Numbered from the stretch's first letter, positions 8,475-21,092 are shown. The stretch is 64,000 nt of DNA from Mauremys mutica (GCF_020497125.1 NC_059081.1:61338768-61402767), one strand, 5' to 3'. Notes: generated by a model not told the origin, from the letters alone. Numbers and translations are program-made.

Positions 8475-11400
8475 TTGTCCAAAGTCACACAGCAGCTCCA
8501 TAGCACTGCTGGGCATAGAACCCACATCTTCCGACTCCCAGTACAGCACCCTACTCCCTTGGCTACACTGCTTCTCTGGGATAAATGACACAGAAGGGAA
8601 TTATTTGTCTTCATTCTCTAGAATGAAGCAGCTATGACGCTTGAGTTCAGGGCCTCCTCATTAACCACAGGAAGACTTAAAAACCCTAATTTCCTGAAGC
8701 TTTTCAATGACTGCTTGAAGCTATTATAATAGTTCATGCTTCTTGGAACAGCACTCTCATTCCGCTGAAGTCTTAGTCAAGCGTGTATTATTATCTGTAA
8801 ATTATATTGCCATTAACAATATCTGTAAGAGTAAACTTCAAACGGAGCAAGTCTAGGTAATAGCACCACAGGACTAGGACTCTAGCAGTCTAAAGGGAAG
8901 GGTGACAAATCAGTTAATTATTTCAAAATAAATAACAGATTTACCCCTCTGCTACAGCTTTGCATCTATTTTATATTCTGTAGATATTATTCCACCCTCA
9001 CTTTGATTCAAATACGTGAAGAGGAGAAAAGGAATGAACTATTTACATCCCTATTTTTGTCATTTTTCAAGAGGAGGTTTGGGGGCAAACTAATATTGCA
9101 TATTCTGACCAAATATCTATTTACTCCTAGTGAATAAAGTTCACATGCTTGCTCTTTTAAGTAGTGAACAGTGCCTCTATTACAGGACGAACCCCAAGCC
9201 TCTTTGCAAGCACTAGTAGGCAATGTTGTTCTGCACGACAGTGAATCTCTGCTATTGCAATCCCAATAGGCAGGCCCTCCTTCCATTAGCTAGTTGTTTT
9301 GAAGGATGGTATTCACTTGAAACAATTTTCAAGCACATTTTAAAATTAGTGCTACAAGTGTCCATAATACTAATTATTGCTTATTTTTAATAGTTTGGTG
9401 TGCTGCATTGTTTTTATTACATAGCAGTATAGTTCACAGTCATCACTTGGTCATGGCATAACTTCAGAAACCCAAGCATTTCTGTAATACATTCATTACC
9501 AGAACATTTCTTGCATTGTTAACTGCACCTGTGATGAATTTCTATGCCAGCTTGTGCTCACTTGCAAAGTTTCAGAGAGCTGAACTTGTCTCCCTACATG
9601 GATACTATATAAGGCTCAAATTACAAGGGCAGGGGGAGTGGGAGTGGGGAGTACTGGTATCCCCCCAAGCTCTGCCCATAAGCCAAGCTCCACCTGCTTG
9701 AGAGGCCAGTCAACACAGATCATGCAGATGTTTGAACTAGGCCGTTTGAAGTGCAGATTATGGCAGAGCTGAAGGGCTGCTCACCTGGTCCCCAGATGTA
9801 TGTAGAGGATTATGGAGATTCTCTTGTATTACAGATGGGGCTCCTTGTGATGTTGCCTGGATTGAGTCTGATGTGCAGGGCTGTGACTGTATAAATCACT
9901 GCTGCCAGAGCAATTCATTTTCCCCTGCCTCTGCTGGCATACTAGGGTGCGGAGGGCTCTTAAACCCTAGCCACTCGTTGTTTGAGCAGTTCTGTATCCT
10001 CCTTTATGAAGCTGCCTTTACAGGGCACGGTTAGGAGGGTATCAATTTTCCCTTCTTTAACACCACACTAACATTCCTGTGGCAAATGATTCCTTCTCCC
10101 TCTCTAGTGCTAACACCTATTACAGAATTGTAGCTCGTCTTCCTGCTGTCCTTTGGCGTTAGCTTTACTTCACTATTTTTCATTAACAGACACAAGAAAT
10201 AGCCTATTCCAGGCTCTAGGCCCTAACAACCAAAATCCAAACGTTAATGGTTGAAGTGGGGAGGCGGGCTATGGGACTGGTCAATTTTATGGTTGACTAT
10301 TTGAGAATTATCACGGAGTGCCCTAGAGGAAATCCTCCGAGTGAAAATAAATAATAGGAAAATGACCGTAGATCCCACAAAACCCAGCCCTTCTAGAGAG
10401 ACCATAAGAAATATCTTCACCTCCAGTTCTCCCAGCCCACCCACACCTCAGCCCTTCCTGAATACTCAACAAAACAAACTTCTCTCTCCATCTTTCTTCG
10501 TAAATTGGTTCCTCCTAGCCTGTGTTAGGGCTGGTTTAGAACAACACTTCTACGATCAATATACTGTAGACTTGGCAACCACAGAGCAGTAACACTATAA
10601 AACTGGAGGGGGGGGCACTAGGCTGGTAAGAAGGCTTTAAATCGGTAAAGATGGTGTCTTTTTAGGGAAGAAGGTAGTGCTGGAGTTTTGATGATACTGA
10701 TCTGAGATAAACGCACCCTAACTTCCAACCAGGCAAGGGGCCTAGCGCTCCCTGACAGGCACTTGAGAAAACCAAGGGTGAATCCAACTTTTCTTCAAGC
10801 ACAGGGTAAAGAATCTCTCTCCCTCACTCAGAAGGTTGGCTGTGAAATGATAGAAGAAAAGGGCATAAGTGAAATTATCTGCTATTCTGTAATGCGTTTT
10901 GCCACCTTAGTTTTAGGTTGATACCCATCAAAGTGTTTCACCCAGAACTGTCCTTTCAACCCAGTGGCACATGTGGAGTGACGCACAGCCTTCCTAGAAT
11001 GCCTCAAGGAAGTGGGCTCTATTATTGCCTGCAAATAATGGACAAATTCAAGAAGGAAAAGAAAAAACTAATGATTTTACGATCTGGCATGAAGTGCTAA
11101 AGCAGCACCTCAGCAGTAGCTCTCCCACCCATCTGCAAATTAATGCTCTTCTGAAAGCACAAATGCCACACAAATACTCTTGGACTTCATTAAAATTAAT
11201 CACAAAGGCTCTTCTTGTAATCTCTATAAAAATTTCCTCATTTCAGCTATTTGGAGCAACCTGTTCTCAGGCCCCATGCAGTTAATTGTCAGCACCTTCA
11301 TTACAAAGATACTTTTAGAATTTTCCTGGAGATATTCTGTAAATTACTGTTGAGATACCTAGCTAGATAATGAGCATCAGGTATTTGTAACAGATGAGAG

Positions 11401-12445
11401 ACTGAGGGGACATAGTAAGTTATGAAACTCATATCCTGAATCTACCAAGTTATCAAAATAATTTATATTCCAGAGTTTGAGTTTAATTCTCTAACTACTA
11501 ACCTAACATAATTTTGTTAGTATTTAATTGTAACATTCAGAGCAAACATTTCCCCAAACTTGTGCTAAATCCAAATGCTATAGGAGTAGAAGAGGAGTTA
11601 AGGTTGCTTGGCAATCCCTTGTACCCTTCTAGAATGTGGAAGTTAGCAGCAAAAAAATGAAACCTCAGAGCCAGGAAGGGAAAATAGGGGCTGATTCTCA
11701 TTTACCTAATTTACATTTTACTCTGTTCTGGAGTGTAGAGAAAGCTTTAAAATGGGTGTCAATTACACTCTGAGGCCCTTTTCAGCTGTCAGTATGATGT
11801 AGAGTGGCAATGAGAATGAGGCCATTTGTGTCCAAATTATCACACAAATAAAAAGTAGAAAACAAAATCTGATTTAGGAACACTGTGCTCATGGCAAGTG
11901 GATGTTAAACAGAGGAGAACGGTATATGCCAGATACCAAGTAATCAATGAAATAGTACCATCAGCTTTACATAGCAGAGGTCACAAAATAGAGAATGGTC
12001 CTGCATTCCTTGCACACCAAGAACTCCCACTAAATGCATTGGCACACAGGAAATTTAAAAAAAAAAGTCACTGAATGTTCGTCCCTGAGTTTTTAAAAGC
12101 TAATGAGTCAAAACACCAACATTTCGTAGATCCAGTCTCCAAGCCTGGAAAATTTCAATATTCCACATGTACTTTGGAAAAAAATTTTGTGAACAAAATA
12201 CAACAAAATCTGAAGTGAACAGAGGTGTTGTACTAAACTCTCAGATATCACAGGACTTATGGAAAAATTTTTCAAAAGCATCTAAGTCACTTGGGAGCCT
12301 AGCTCTATTGGCTTTCAATAGAATTTAGGCATTTTAAAAAATGGAACTTAAAAGCTTTAAAAATGTTACGTCCCATTTTCAAGTGCCTATGTCCTATTGA
12401 ATGCCACTGGGACTAAGACTCTTAAGTGACTTAGGTGCTTTAGGT
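8475..12445. other. No gene seen: unique AT-rich sequence
   Basis: About 4 kb without a recognisable exon, RNA gene or element end. Short frames (60-92 codons) are scattered on both strands and show no domain, repeat homology or splice context. Confidence 0.5.
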
Positions 12446-12859
12446 CAGTGGCTCTCAGCCTTTCCAGACTACGGTACCCCTTTCAGGAGTTTGATTTGTC
12501 TTGCATACCCCCAAGTTTCACCTCGTTTAAAAACTACTTGCTTACACAATCAGACACAAAAACACAAGAAGTGTCACAGCACACTATCACTGAAAAAATA
12601 CTTAATTTCTTATTTTATACCATATAATTACAAAATAAATCAATTGGAATATAACTACTGTACTTACATTTCAGTGTATAGTATGTAGAGCAGTATTAAC
12701 AAGTCACTGACATTATGAAATTTTAGTTTGTACTGACTTCGCTAGTGCTTTTTATGTAGCCTGTTTAAAACTAGGTAAATATCTAGATGAGTTGTTGTAC
12801 CCTCTGAAAGACCCCTGCGTACCCCCAGGGGTACTCATACCCCTGGTTGAGAACCACTG
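12446..12859. mobile_element. hAT-type MITE, 414 bp
   Basis: Begins CAGTGGCTCTCAGCC and ends GGTTGAGAACCACTG, imperfect inverted repeats of about 16 bases. Flanks CTTTAGGT (12438-12445) and ATTTAAGT (12860-12867) look like a decayed 8-bp target duplication. It has no coding capacity. A partial copy in the other orientation lies at 22494-22640. Confidence 0.8.
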
Positions 12860-13745
12860 ATTTAAGTCATGGGGTAGAAGAGACTTAAAAATTGTATCCT
12901 ATAATATTACTACCAATTAAGGGGAAAGCTGGATGGCTCTGAAGATTCATAGTGGGATATAAGAACATGGTTAGTGGCTAAAATCCACCCAAGGCAGGTG
13001 GTGAGTGAAAAAAAGTCATGAACAACGGACGGGCTGAGAAAATAAGTTCTCCAGGGTAGGGACAGTCACTGTACTGTACAGTGCCCAGCACAACAGGGCC
13101 TATCAGTGCTATAATAGAGGAAACAACAACAGGCTGTTTGGTGGTGTGTGTTCTGAGCCAGTTGCTTCAGCCTGTTCCTACTGGACTATCTATCATATCA
13201 ATCCATCATTCCATCTGGCAGTCTCAGCAAAGAGGCCAAGAGCTCAATAGGAATGAAGAATGGACCATCCTCTTCAGTGAGTCCAATCAGAGCAAGGTGA
13301 AGGCACAATGGCAAGTGGTTTGATTGGAGGTGTAGCCAGGAGTGACATTTCTATAGCTGCTGCACAAATGGCACCTATGCAGAGAATAAATAGAAGAGCC
13401 CGAGGACTCTGACCCAGTGACTGTTGGTCTTGCCCTGTTTGTGAACTTTACATTCATTTAAAACTCTACTCTCACACAATGCTGGGGTCATCTACAAGGG
13501 AATGCATAATAACTCCCACCTCAGGTCTAGGCAGAGTGATAAAGTATCATTGTTAACAGCAACATTTTCCACCTGAAAACTAAAAGTAACAGTAAAAAGC
13601 AGTGTCTCTGGAGGAATTTTCTGGGCCGCAAGAAAGAGGCAGCAACAAAGTCAGGGATCAACAGAGGCAGCTCAGAGCAGACTGTCCAGAGGAGGAGGAG
13701 GTACAAGCTCGTGCTGCTATACCCCTAGATGAGCTAACCACTGCC
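12860..13745. other. No gene seen; SINE-tail words near 13070
   Basis: GTACAGTGCCCAGCACAACAGGG at about 13077-13100 resembles the 3' part of an MIR-type SINE, broken by mismatches. Nothing else was recognised. Confidence 0.35.
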
Positions 13746-14040
13746 CAGCGATGGCTCCAGGCACTAGTGCTCCAAGCATCTGCCTGGGACTGCAAGCCAC
13801 GGGGGGATGCCCTGCCAGTCTCTGCAAGGCAGGCAGCCTTTGGTGGCTTGTCTGCGGGAGGTCTGCCAGTCCCACAGATTCGGCAGCAATTCGGCGGCGG
13901 GTACACCGACGCTGCGGGACTGGCGGACCTCCCGCAGACAAGCCGCTGAATCTACGGGACTGGGGACCTCCCACAGGCAAGCCGCCGAAGGCAGCCCGCC
14001 TGCCGTGCTTGGGGTGGCAAAAAAGCTAGAGCCGCCCCTG
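13746..14040. mobile_element. GC-rich hAT MITE, copy 1
   Basis: Ends CAGCGATGGCTCCAGG and, inverted, CAGGGGCGGCTCTAGC. Flanks CCACTGCC and CTGCTGCC agree at 6 of 8 positions. The core contains the family's AATTCGGCGGCGGG word plus repeated GGGACTGG...GACCTCCC units. It creates several GC-rich spurious frames on both strands. Confidence 0.75.
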
Positions 14041-15602
14041 CTGCTGCCGCTAACAGGAGCTGCTCAAAGGCAGGGATCAGCAAGCGAACACCATGGTGCA
14101 GGCCCACATACGGCTACTTCACAGCCTGAGGATTCCAGCTGAGGGGGCTGAGGATAAAGAGAACAGGGACACAACCATTTCCCTTTCAGCATTAATGAGA
14201 GAAACTGATGTGCATCATTTGAGCACTGGATGCTGCTTTGAAATTTGCTCTGCCTCTAGAAACATGATAAAGTTAGACCCCCCAGACTGTAGCTGGTCCT
14301 GTTGGGTTCCGGGAAGTGGCATACTGCAGCTGGGAGTGTTCTGGCAGATTTCTGCAGCTGTGCTATTAGTTTATTTCCTAGTTATTCAGCTTTCATTTTC
14401 TTGAGGTATACTACTGTATTTTAAAATGCCTAACTAGCTAATATCTACCGATTTCAATACAGCATTAAATATGCATCCCACCCATCATATTAACATGCGG
14501 AAGCAGCTTGAAAATTAGATATTATTTATGTTGCAGTAGTACATAGATGCTGTACACACAATGAAATATGCGACAGTTCCCACCACAAACTGCTTACAAA
14601 GTGTGTTTATATACATTAGGCATGCTTATGAATTTTCTTTGCAGATACATGCAGTACACACCTCATACTGGAAAGGAATGGGTTAAGGAGCTACTTTGGG
14701 CTCAAGCAGCCCCACCACACCACACCTGCAAAGTATGTATGGGCTGCAGGAGGAGACCAGACCTGCTCAGTAGGAAGCAGTCAGTGGAAGTGAATAGACT
14801 CACACTGTTAGTACCTATGAGGAAGCCCTGCTGCCTGAGATCTTGGCTGTTAAGACTCCCAGACCTGATAATACAGAGCTGTGCAAAGTTATTGCCAGCT
14901 CTGCTAAATGGTTTAACAAGCCTCTTATTTAAAATGTAATAAGCATTGAATCTCAGCTGGTAGCTCAAGGATTTCAAGCTCTTTCTGTGCAAAATTCTAC
15001 ACTTGTGACTCTTTGAGTTGGATAGAATTTAGCACCCATCTGAATGAAATCAAGATATGGCAAACATTCAAAGTGTCTACGTGTACTAAGAATTATGGAG
15101 TGGATGAATCATTATTTACAATGGAAGAATTTTTTCATATTCTAAGCGGGGGAACACATCCACTACGCAGAGCTCTCTAGAAAGACTCATCTTGACCCCA
15201 AAGATCACAGAAAGGGAATGGGTTGGCCAACTATAGTAATTTATTCCAGTTAATGAGCCCCTCCCCCAGGAGCAAAAAAGCCTTTACAGAGCAGCAATAT
15301 CGGCAGAGTTACAGTGCCACTCAGAGAGCGCTGAGCGCTGAAGGGAAACTGCTGTTGTGTGTTCACACTGAAAGCTGCCTGCGCAATGGCGTGTTCACAC
15401 TTGCTGCGGTATTCGGAGTGGTGCACTCTGGGTAGCTATCCCACATAGCATCTTTTCCTCATCTGCTGCTATGAGTTGGGTCCTGTCCCAATGCCCCGTG
15501 ATACATTGCTTCACATCCCAGCAATCCCTGTGCGTCCGGCAGCATTTGGCGCCATCTTTCAATGGTTTGTGTACTGTGCTCTCTGCCTCTTCGGTCTGCA
15601 GG
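14041..15602. other. No gene seen; left flank of Harbinger remnant
   Basis: Mostly unique sequence. From about 15300 words such as GCGCTGAGCGCTGAAG and a transition to moderate GC content suggest the 5' untranslated part of the Harbinger element whose transposase starts near 15603. A matching left terminal repeat was not found. Confidence 0.4.
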
Positions 15603-17700
15603 AATGGATCCTGAACTGTTGACCAATATGCTGCTCACTCTCACTAACACGTCATGAGTGGAAGTGGAGCTATTCCTTAAACTACAAAGGCAAGAGGAGT
15701 TCGATATTGATCTCACCACGCATAGTAGCTATGACATGGGATTGCTTGTGGAATTCACGGAGGTGCTGACCACAGTGGAATGCCGCTTTTGGGCTCGGGA
15801 AACAAGCACTGAGTGGTGGGAATCACATAATCATGCACGTCTGGAATGACGAGCAGTGGCTGCGGAACTTTTGGATGAGGTACTGTGTGGTGAGCTCGCC
15901 CCAACCTTGCGGTGCAGGGACACGAGAATGAGAGCTGCCCTGTCGTTGGAGAAGTGCGTGGTGATTGCACTGTGGAAACTGGCTACTCCAGACTGCTACC
16001 GATCGGTCACTAACCAGTTTGGAGTGGGAAAGTCGACCGTTGGACTCACGTTGACAGAAGTGTGCAGGGCCATTAATCACATCCTGCTCCAAAAGACTAT
16101 GACTCTGGTCAATATGCATGACGTGGATGGCTTTGCACAAATGGGCTTCCCTAACTGCGGAGGGACGATACATGGCACGTATATTCCAATTCTGGCACTA
16201 GACCACCTAGCCTCCGAGTACATTAATTGGAAGGTATTTCTCTATGGTTTTCCAGGCACTTGTGGATCACCATAGGCATTTCACAGACATTAACGCAGGC
16301 TGGTCCAGAAAGGTGCATGACTCGCATCTTTCGGAACACTGGCCTGTTCAGGAAGCTGCTAGCAGGGACTTTCTTCCCAGACCAGAAGATCACTGTAGGG
16401 GAAGTCGAAATGCTGATTGTGATCCTGGGAGACCTTGCCTACCTCGTAATGCCGTGGCTTACGAAGTCATACACGAGGCACCTTGACAGCAGCAAGGAGC
16501 GGTTCAACAACCAGGCTGAGCAAGTGCAGAATGACTGTTGAGTGTGCTTTTGGCCATTTAAAGGCCCGCTGGCACTGCCTATATGGGAGGCTGGCCCTGG
16601 CCGATGACAATATTCCTATGCTTATAGCTGCATGCTATACGCGCCATAATATTTGTGAAGGGAAGGGTGAAAACTTCACACACGGCTGGACCACGGAGGC
16701 TCAGTGCCTGGAGGCTGAATTTGAGCAGCCAGAGACTAGGGCTATTAGAGAGGTGCAGCCAGGGCCGGATCTGGCTTTTTTGCCGCCCCAAGCAAAAAAA
16801 AAAGGGAGGGGGCACCGGAGCGGCAAAGCAGGGAAAAAAACAAAACAAAAAACCACAGCGCGGCCAGAGCGGCAAAGCAAGGTGGGGGGAACAGCGCGGC
16901 TGGAACTGCAAAGTGAGGGGGAAAAAAACCCTGCAGCACAGCCAGAGCGGTAAGGCACGGGGGAAAAAACAAACCAAAAAAAACCCAGCACGGCTGGAGC
17001 AGCAAAGCAAGTGGGGAAAAAAAAACAACCTGCAGCGCGGCAAAGCCTGAGGGCAGGGGAACAAAATAAAAACACGGCACGGCTGGAGCGGCAAAGCGGG
17101 GTGCGGGGGGGGGACAACAGCGCGGCTGGCAAAGCAGGGAAAAAACAAAACAAAAAACCCTACAGGGCGACCGGAGCCAGGGGACTCCCTGTGCTGCAGA
17201 GTGCGCGCCCGCCCGGTCGAGGGGGAGGGAGTGTGGGGGAGAGAGAGAAGGGGGGCAGCCAGCGCTTCAGAGAGGAGCTCACCCCGCGGCCCTGATCACC
17301 GCGCCGCCTGCGGGAGGGCTCCACGCTGCTCCGGTCGGCAGGGAGGGAAGGACACGGGCTGCCCTGCCGAGTTTGCTGCAGAGCACTCCCCTCCTCCGCC
17401 CACTACAGGGCGGCCAGAGCAGCAAACAAACAAACAAAAAAAAGCGGCCATGCCGCCCTAGGATTGGGCGGAAGCCGCCCCTTAGAATCTGCCGCCCCAA
17501 GCATGAGCTTGCTCAGCTGGTGCCTGGAGCCGGCCCTGGGTGCAGCGTGGGGCCATAAGGATCAGGAATGCAGTGAGGCAGCAATTTGAAGCTGAAAGCT
17601 ACTAATATTTGTTGCTATGCTCGGAAGTGCAGTGCTTGTAATGCTAGGAGGTGATTGTGATTGGTGCAGATGATGCACTATGAAGGTTTAAGAAAATTGC
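15603..17700 (+). pseudogene. Harbinger (PIF) transposase, decayed and split by a MITE
   Basis: DDE transposase remnant of the HARBI1 type. The likely start is 15603 (MDPELLTNML), with a stop soon after and frameshifts near 15657, 15850, 16260 and 16480. Recognisable pieces, in order: CVVIALWKLATPDCYRS...FGVGKSTV (about 15955-16040), FPNCGGTIHGTYIPI (about 16147-16190), GDLAYLVMPWL (about 16429-16460) and MTVECAFGHLKARW (16531-16572). The first catalytic Asp expected in the GxIDGTH-type motif is His here (codon 16171-16173); the second-block Asp and the third-block Glu are present in shifted frames. The gene is interrupted at 16760-17538 by a hAT MITE and resumes at 17547. It cannot encode active enzyme. 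Confidence 0.85.
16760..17538. mobile_element. GC-rich hAT MITE, copy 2, 779 bp, inside Harbinger transposase
   Basis: Ends CAGGGCCGGATCTGG and GGAGCCGGCCCTG, with identical 8-bp flanks GGTGCAGC at 16752-16759 and 17539-17546. The interior is a purine-rich array of AGCGGCAAAGCA-type units with poly-A runs, followed by CpG-rich sequence to about 17350. It is the longest copy of the family in this window, and the open frames across it on both strands are compositional artefacts. Confidence 0.9.
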
Positions 17701-17875
17701 CTGTTGCTTTGCAGGGCTCTCTTTGCTATCAATTAATGGAATAAAGATTGCTTTCATCCCAAAACAATTCTTTTTTTCCCCTCCCCTCTGATGTTTTTTA
17801 ATAAAACAACACCACATCACCACTGGGGGGATGGGGAAAGAGAGGTTCCCAGGAGGAGGTGGGGTCCCAGGAAGG

Positions 17876-19660
17876 TTAAAGATGTGTGTATGTCCAGGTA
17901 TCATATGCAACCTTGTCCTCTGGAGTACAGTGCAGCGGATACTGTACTTCAGCAGGGCTAAACTGCAGAAGAATGGGTGTTGAGTGCAATGGGTATTGGG
18001 AATCTGCAGGGCTGGAATGTGATGGGGCAGGAGTGAAATGCAGCTGGTACAGACTGGAGCCAGGAGGTTGATAAGAGTGTGTTGGCAGTGTCTGGGGGGC
18101 GCATGGGAAAGAGTTTTGTGACAGCAGATGCACATGAGGGTGGGCACAGAGCTGCTCAGTTTGCAGTGCTAGTAGCACCTAGAGCATGTCCACTTGGTGC
18201 TCCATAACTTTTAAGAGCTGCTCCATGGCTTTGTTCTGGTGCGCCGCATTCTCCTTTCGGGTCCTCTTCTCGCTGTTCCACCACTCCTTCAATTCTTGTT
18301 TTTTGGCCAGGGAATGCATTGTGACATCATGCAGAAGGTCCTCTTTAATTCTTCGTGGCTGCTTTCTAATTCTGTGCAGCCGTCAGCCGGCGATAACAAA
18401 GAGGGAGGCTGGGCTCCCAAGGTCATATCTGTGAAGCCAAAATGCAACATTTTACAGAAGCAGTATTAGTTGCAACACACAGACCACTGCTTCAGTGATT
18501 TAAAACACAGCCACTATTCACATACCTGTCGCTAACTGGCTGACCCCAGGTAAGCATGAGCCACAAGACCCCCAAAATGGTGAGTAACCACAGGGTCGGG
18601 GGAAATCAGGGTTCCAGGACCGTACTGCACACTGGGCATGTGGCTCTTGGGGAAAGCCAGCACCGAGGGGGAGCCTTATAATCATTCCTGTCCCCACATT
18701 TTCCATAAGGTACGTTCATTATGGAAGATATCTCGCTGCTGAGGGTGAGCGGGGAATCAAGAAAGAGTCTTCTCCAAGACTGTGGCTTCCGCTCTGGCCC
18801 TTATGCCTCTAGCAATGGTTCCCCCCCACCAGTGTCGGCAGAGTGGCACGGGAAAGTTACCCTTAATGGGGCAAGAAACAAAGCAGCTCTGCCAAAGAAC
18901 CTGCAGCAGCAGATTGCCCAGTATCTCCATGAGAGTTATATGGAGATCTCTGAGGCAGATTCCTGTGAAGTGAGGGAGTCAATCAATACTCTATTCTGCT
19001 GCTCAGACTAGGCATGTGGTGGTATATGTATCATACAGGCACAAGCCTGCTTTCTGCACCCCTTCTGTCCCCAACAACTCGCCTCAGTGATTCCCTAAAT
19101 CAAATCCACTTACCAGGGGCCACCTCCTCCAGTTTGCGCTTTGCCAAGTTCCAACAGCTGTGACTGGCTAGCCTCTGCTGGGGTAGAGAAGAGCTCCTGG
19201 ATGCATGCCTCTCTGACCTCCGAGTCATCCTCTGCCTCTGGGTCCCCCTCCACATCCTTGTCCAAGATTTCCTCCTCCTGGCTTGGTCCATTCTCAACTG
19301 GCACATGAGCCACCAAAGTATCCATAGTGGCCTTCGTATTTGAGGTAGGGTGGCCACTGAGTATCGTGTCCAGCTCTTTGTAGAACCGGCAGCCCATAGG
19401 CGCAGCACTGGAGCAGCGGTTTGCCTCCCACACTTTGTGGTAGGCATGCAGCTCCTTCACTGTGACTCTGCACTGCAATGTGTCCCGGTCATGACCCCTT
19501 TCTGTCATGCATGATGAAATCTGTCCATAGGTATCAATTCCTATGGCTGGAGCATGGCTGGGACTGGACAGCCTCCTCTCCCCAAATGCTGATGAGGTCC
19601 TGAAGCAAGAGGGATCACCTGGTGCATGGATCAGACATGGTCACCTAGAAAGATGCGCTG
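17876..19660 (-). pseudogene. Harbinger Myb/SANT-like DNA-binding protein, decayed, two exons
   Basis: Harbinger elements carry a second gene for a Myb/SANT-like protein that binds the terminal repeats and partners the transposase. Exon 1 runs from about 19660 to 19115: QDLISIWGEEAVQSQ (near 19650-19605) is the start of the SANT-like fold, followed after a frame break by MTERGHDRDTLQCRVTVKEL (from 19508), CRFYKELDTIL and an acidic tail. It ends in CCCCTG|GTAAGTGG. The acceptor CTTCACAG lies before 18428, and exon 2 (18428 to 17876) encodes a charged helix (KKQELKEWWNSEKRTRKENAAHQNKAMEQ, interrupted by a stop at about 18182) and a Pro-rich tail. Frame breaks make it a pseudogene. It converges on the transposase at 15603-17700. 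Confidence 0.75.
18721..19011 (+). other. 96-codon ORF antisense within the Harbinger Myb intron
   Basis: Open frame MEDISLLRVSGESRKS to INTLFCCSD, lying inside the inferred intron of the - strand Myb-like gene. The C-terminal half (ALPKNLQQQIAQYLHESYMEISEADSCEVRESINTLF) has balanced, helical, protein-like composition. I do not recognise a domain. It could be an extra coding segment of the Harbinger element on the transposase strand, or a captured sequence. Confidence 0.35.
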
Positions 19661-19797
19661 AGACCACTGCACATGTCACCGAGCAAACAGGAAGGGGACT
19701 TTCAAAATTCCCAAGGAATTTAAGAAGGGGGGCTCATGACTGGTCACCTGAAGGCAATGACCAGAGAACAGGCCAGTCGCAGAGCTGTAATCGACCT

Positions 19798-19974
19798 GGG
19801 TGTCTACACTAGCACGGAGGTGCTGTAGCCCCAGCGCAGAAAGCTGTACGCCTCTTGTTGGGGTGGGTTTTTTTACAGCGCTGCAACTGCTTGGCTTGGC
19901 AGTGTGTACAGCTTGGAAGTTACACTGCAAAAAGCTGCTTCACTGTGCAGAAACTTGCCAGTGTAGACAAGGCC
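19798..19974. mobile_element. Harbinger-type MITE or right terminus
   Basis: GGGTGTCTACACTAGCAC at the left and GCCAGTGTAGACAAGGCC at the right are inverted repeats of about 16 bases. The core carries AGCGCTGCAACT-type words. It abuts the 5' side of the Myb-like gene, so it may be the outer end of that Harbinger copy rather than a separate insertion. Confidence 0.6.
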
Positions 19975-21092
19975 TTCATTGTAACACTTATTCTCTCTCC
20001 CCCTAAGTATTGACTGACTTATTTTCATCAGATCCCCTGGTTAGCCATCCTCAGATCTGGAAGATTATTTTCTGTCGGTATGAAACTACCATCATACTTG
20101 ATCCAACACTCCAATGAAAGAGAGCAAACAAACTCACTTATTAGAACAAATCTGTGAAGATTTCAAATTAAATTTTCTCTCTCCTAGTCTATCAATTTAC
20201 CACAGATTTTTATTTTCACTTCTAACCTTCAAAACTCCTCTAGCTTAGATAGAATGGGGCACAGTCCAGGCTGCAGCTCTGGAGAGACATAGCAAAAGTA
20301 CTGCAGTGTAGGGGTTTGGAGTGAGGAGCAAATGTCATTTTCGTGCCATCTGGATTCTGGCTCTGAAAAGGGCCCTGGTGTAAATTAGAGCAGTCCCTGG
20401 GACTGGCAGCCTTTTCACAGCTGCCCATGGGCTGTACCACAGCCCAGAATCCCAATAATGCCATTGCTACATGCTATGGGCATACTTCCTTCTTCCCTTA
20501 ATCCACCCCCTGTCACTGCCAGTCCTACCCCCAACACACTCTCTATGCCAGGGCTTGAAAGGGGAGACAGAATAGGGCTGCTTGTGTTGTCTTATGCTGC
20601 TCCTGTACTGGACAAACGCTCCCCCCCTCACCCTCCCTAGCCTGTTGCAGTTCCTTTACAGCCTACATATGCCACTCCTGGAATCAGCTCCCGTCTAATC
20701 TAAGAACGAAGATTTAGAGAATTGCCTTCAATCAAAAATAGGCCCAGAGATTGTCTCTGATCATGCACCAAATTTGGGAGGGAGGGAGATGAGGTAGAGA
20801 AATGGAGGAAACCTTGATTGAGGGAGAGGGGAAATAGAAATTTCCTGGGCAAAAGAGGCTTTATCCTGCCACACTGAGTGCATCTTGCAAGGTGCAGAGT
20901 CTCCTCAGCTCCTATTAAAACCTATAGCAATGGAGCTCAAACCCTGTGTCTCAACACATACAATGAATATCTTGAATTCAGTAAGAATTCCATATATCTG
21001 GATGTACAACATACACACCCATGTGCCAAAGAAATCCTGCAGTATGTGTGCTTCAGTCAGACAGGATATAATAATCTGAGATCTATTTAGAT
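19975..21092. other. No gene seen
   Basis: Unique sequence with no recognisable exon or element ends. Short frames lack supporting context. Confidence 0.5.

Noticed and set aside
16579..17153. Overlapping 100-190-codon - strand frames rich in Phe, Cys and Pro
   Set aside because: They read the antisense of the AGCGGCAAAGCA/poly-A array of the MITE at 16760-17538 and have no protein-like composition.
17644..18147. 167-codon - strand frame read as a separate gene
   Set aside because: It overlaps in another frame the C-terminal Pro-rich exon of the Harbinger Myb-like gene and has no domain or start context of its own.
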